From assembly GCF_022712295.1 (NCBI RefSeq), contig NZ_JALAGT010000033.1, positions 1 through 14,628 on the forward strand: 14,628 bases of DNA. Direction: 5' to 3'. Both the position numbers and the translations under genes were made by a program. The notes under the pieces were generated by a model. The model worked only from the letters and a program-made list of their open reading frames with translations, did not search any database and was not told the origin of the DNA. Source of the stretch: Galactobacter sp. GTDB lineage: Bacteria > Actinomycetota > Actinomycetes > Actinomycetales > Micrococcaceae. This document shows, in pieces, positions 14,132 to 14,628 of this stretch. Position 1 is the stretch's first letter. The number at the start of each line of letters is the position of its first letter.

Positions 14132-14628
14132 GTGCTCTCGTTCCTGGAGGCCCTGAAACGCATCTTGGTGGGACGCCCCGAAGCCACGGGGCGTCGTCGC
14201 CCCCGTCCGCTACGCCTTCGTGCCGCCGTCCCCGCGCAGTCCACGTCCGCACTGTCCTCCTTGGCCTACTTCCCGGACGAGATCCTGCTGACGCTGGCGG
14301 TGGCCGGGCTGACCGGGATCCAGCTCGGGCCTTGGGTGGGGTTGGCCGTGGCGGCTGTGCTGTTGTTGCTGGTTGCCTGCTACCGCATCAGTGTGCGCGC
14401 CTATCCCGACGGCCGCGGCGACTACCAGATCGCGCGGCAGAACCTGGGCCCGGTGTCGGGTGTGGTGGTCGGGTCCGCGCTGCTTCTCGACCTGGCCCTC
14501 ACCGTGGCGGTGTCGATGTCCGCGGCCGCACATTACGTGGTGGCCGCCTGGCCGGACTTGGACGGGTCGGAGGGGCTCATCGCCGCGGCTGGTGTGGTGA
14601 TCATCGCCGTGTTCGCTCTGCGTGGGAC
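14132..14628 (+). CDS. APC-superfamily permease, KimA-like N-terminus (partial, runs off the window)
   Basis: The first 165 residues of an integral membrane transporter; no stop before the window end. The cytoplasmic N-terminus (VLSFLEALKRILVGRPEATG) is basic, then comes the first helix with SALSSLAYFPDEILLTLAVAG (39-59), a second helix (about 66-88), YPDGRGDYQIARQNLG (91-106, the APC GDY motif), a third helix (about 109-133, LLLDLALTVAVSMSAA) and the start of a fourth (about 148-163). This matches the long actinobacterial APC permeases (Rv2690c-like, from memory) related to the KimA/YdaO potassium importers. The KimA Asp36 and Tyr118 positions appear as Ser39 and Leu121, while Tyr46, Thr124 and Ser128 are kept. 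GTG 14132 is chosen from the TAAGCT box and from the conserved-looking amphipathic start. Confidence 0.85.
   Translation, partial: MLSFLEALKRILVGRPEATGRRRPRPLRLRAAVPAQSTSALSSLAYFPDEILLTLAVAGLTGIQLGPWVGLAVAAVLLLLVACYRISVRAYPDGRGDYQIARQNLGPVSGVVVGSALLLDLALTVAVSMSAAAHYVVAAWPDLDGSEGLIAAAGVVIIAVFALRG

Overview
The window is chromosomal DNA of a high-GC Gram-positive bacterium (Actinomycetota). The GC-rich third codon positions, several GTG starts, SepH, DUF4193, DUF3093, DUF3159, DUF3710 and DUF5998 are all actinobacterial hallmarks. A topoisomerase IV A subunit next to a GNAT/acyl-CoA-synthetase fusion suggests Micrococcales, perhaps Micrococcaceae; the genus cannot be fixed from sequence reading alone. 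I see no rRNA, tRNA, insertion sequence, phage gene or CRISPR array. This is core genome, not an island.

Layout. (1) 13-2865, minus: parC, with a long disordered tail. (2) 3003-5741, plus: a 912-residue protein with an N-terminal GNAT acetyltransferase fused to an ADP-forming acyl-CoA-synthetase-like module, divergent from parC. (3) 5809-7627, plus: a DUF5998 protein and a nucleotide pyrophosphatase/phosphodiesterase-type protein whose start overlaps or abuts it unusually. (4) 7618-7692: five tandem 15-bp units between convergent genes. (5) 7707-8849, minus: the cell-division protein SepH. (6) 8850-9223: a 374-bp non-coding gap with repeats and a promoter candidate. (7) 9224-9523, plus: a DUF4193 zinc-ribbon protein, then a strong bidirectional hairpin terminator. 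(8) 9609-10163, minus: a DUF3093 membrane protein. (9) 10282-12616, plus: a tightly packed operon dut, DUF3710, OB-fold protein, DUF3159 membrane protein. (10) 12598-14003, minus: two RCK/TrkA-type proteins (CeoC and CeoB type), convergent with and overlapping the dut operon. (11) 14132 to the window end, plus: the start of an APC-superfamily permease.

From DUF4193 to the permease, the order and orientations match, from memory, the Mycobacterium tuberculosis block Rv2699c to Rv2690c. It is therefore an old conserved neighbourhood holding a dUTPase, an OB-fold protein, several unknown families and a potassium-transport module. The two RCK proteins would bind nucleotide in the cytoplasm and gate a transporter. 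No TrkH-type channel is present, so the divergent APC permease, which resembles KimA-type potassium importers at its N-terminus, is the obvious candidate partner.

At four genes (GNAT fusion, DUF5998, DUF3093, permease) a TANNNT box ends 6 or 7 nt before the start codon and no Shine-Dalgarno is seen, which points to leaderless mRNAs. The dut, DUF4193, sepH and ceoB/ceoC genes instead have clear ribosome-binding sites.
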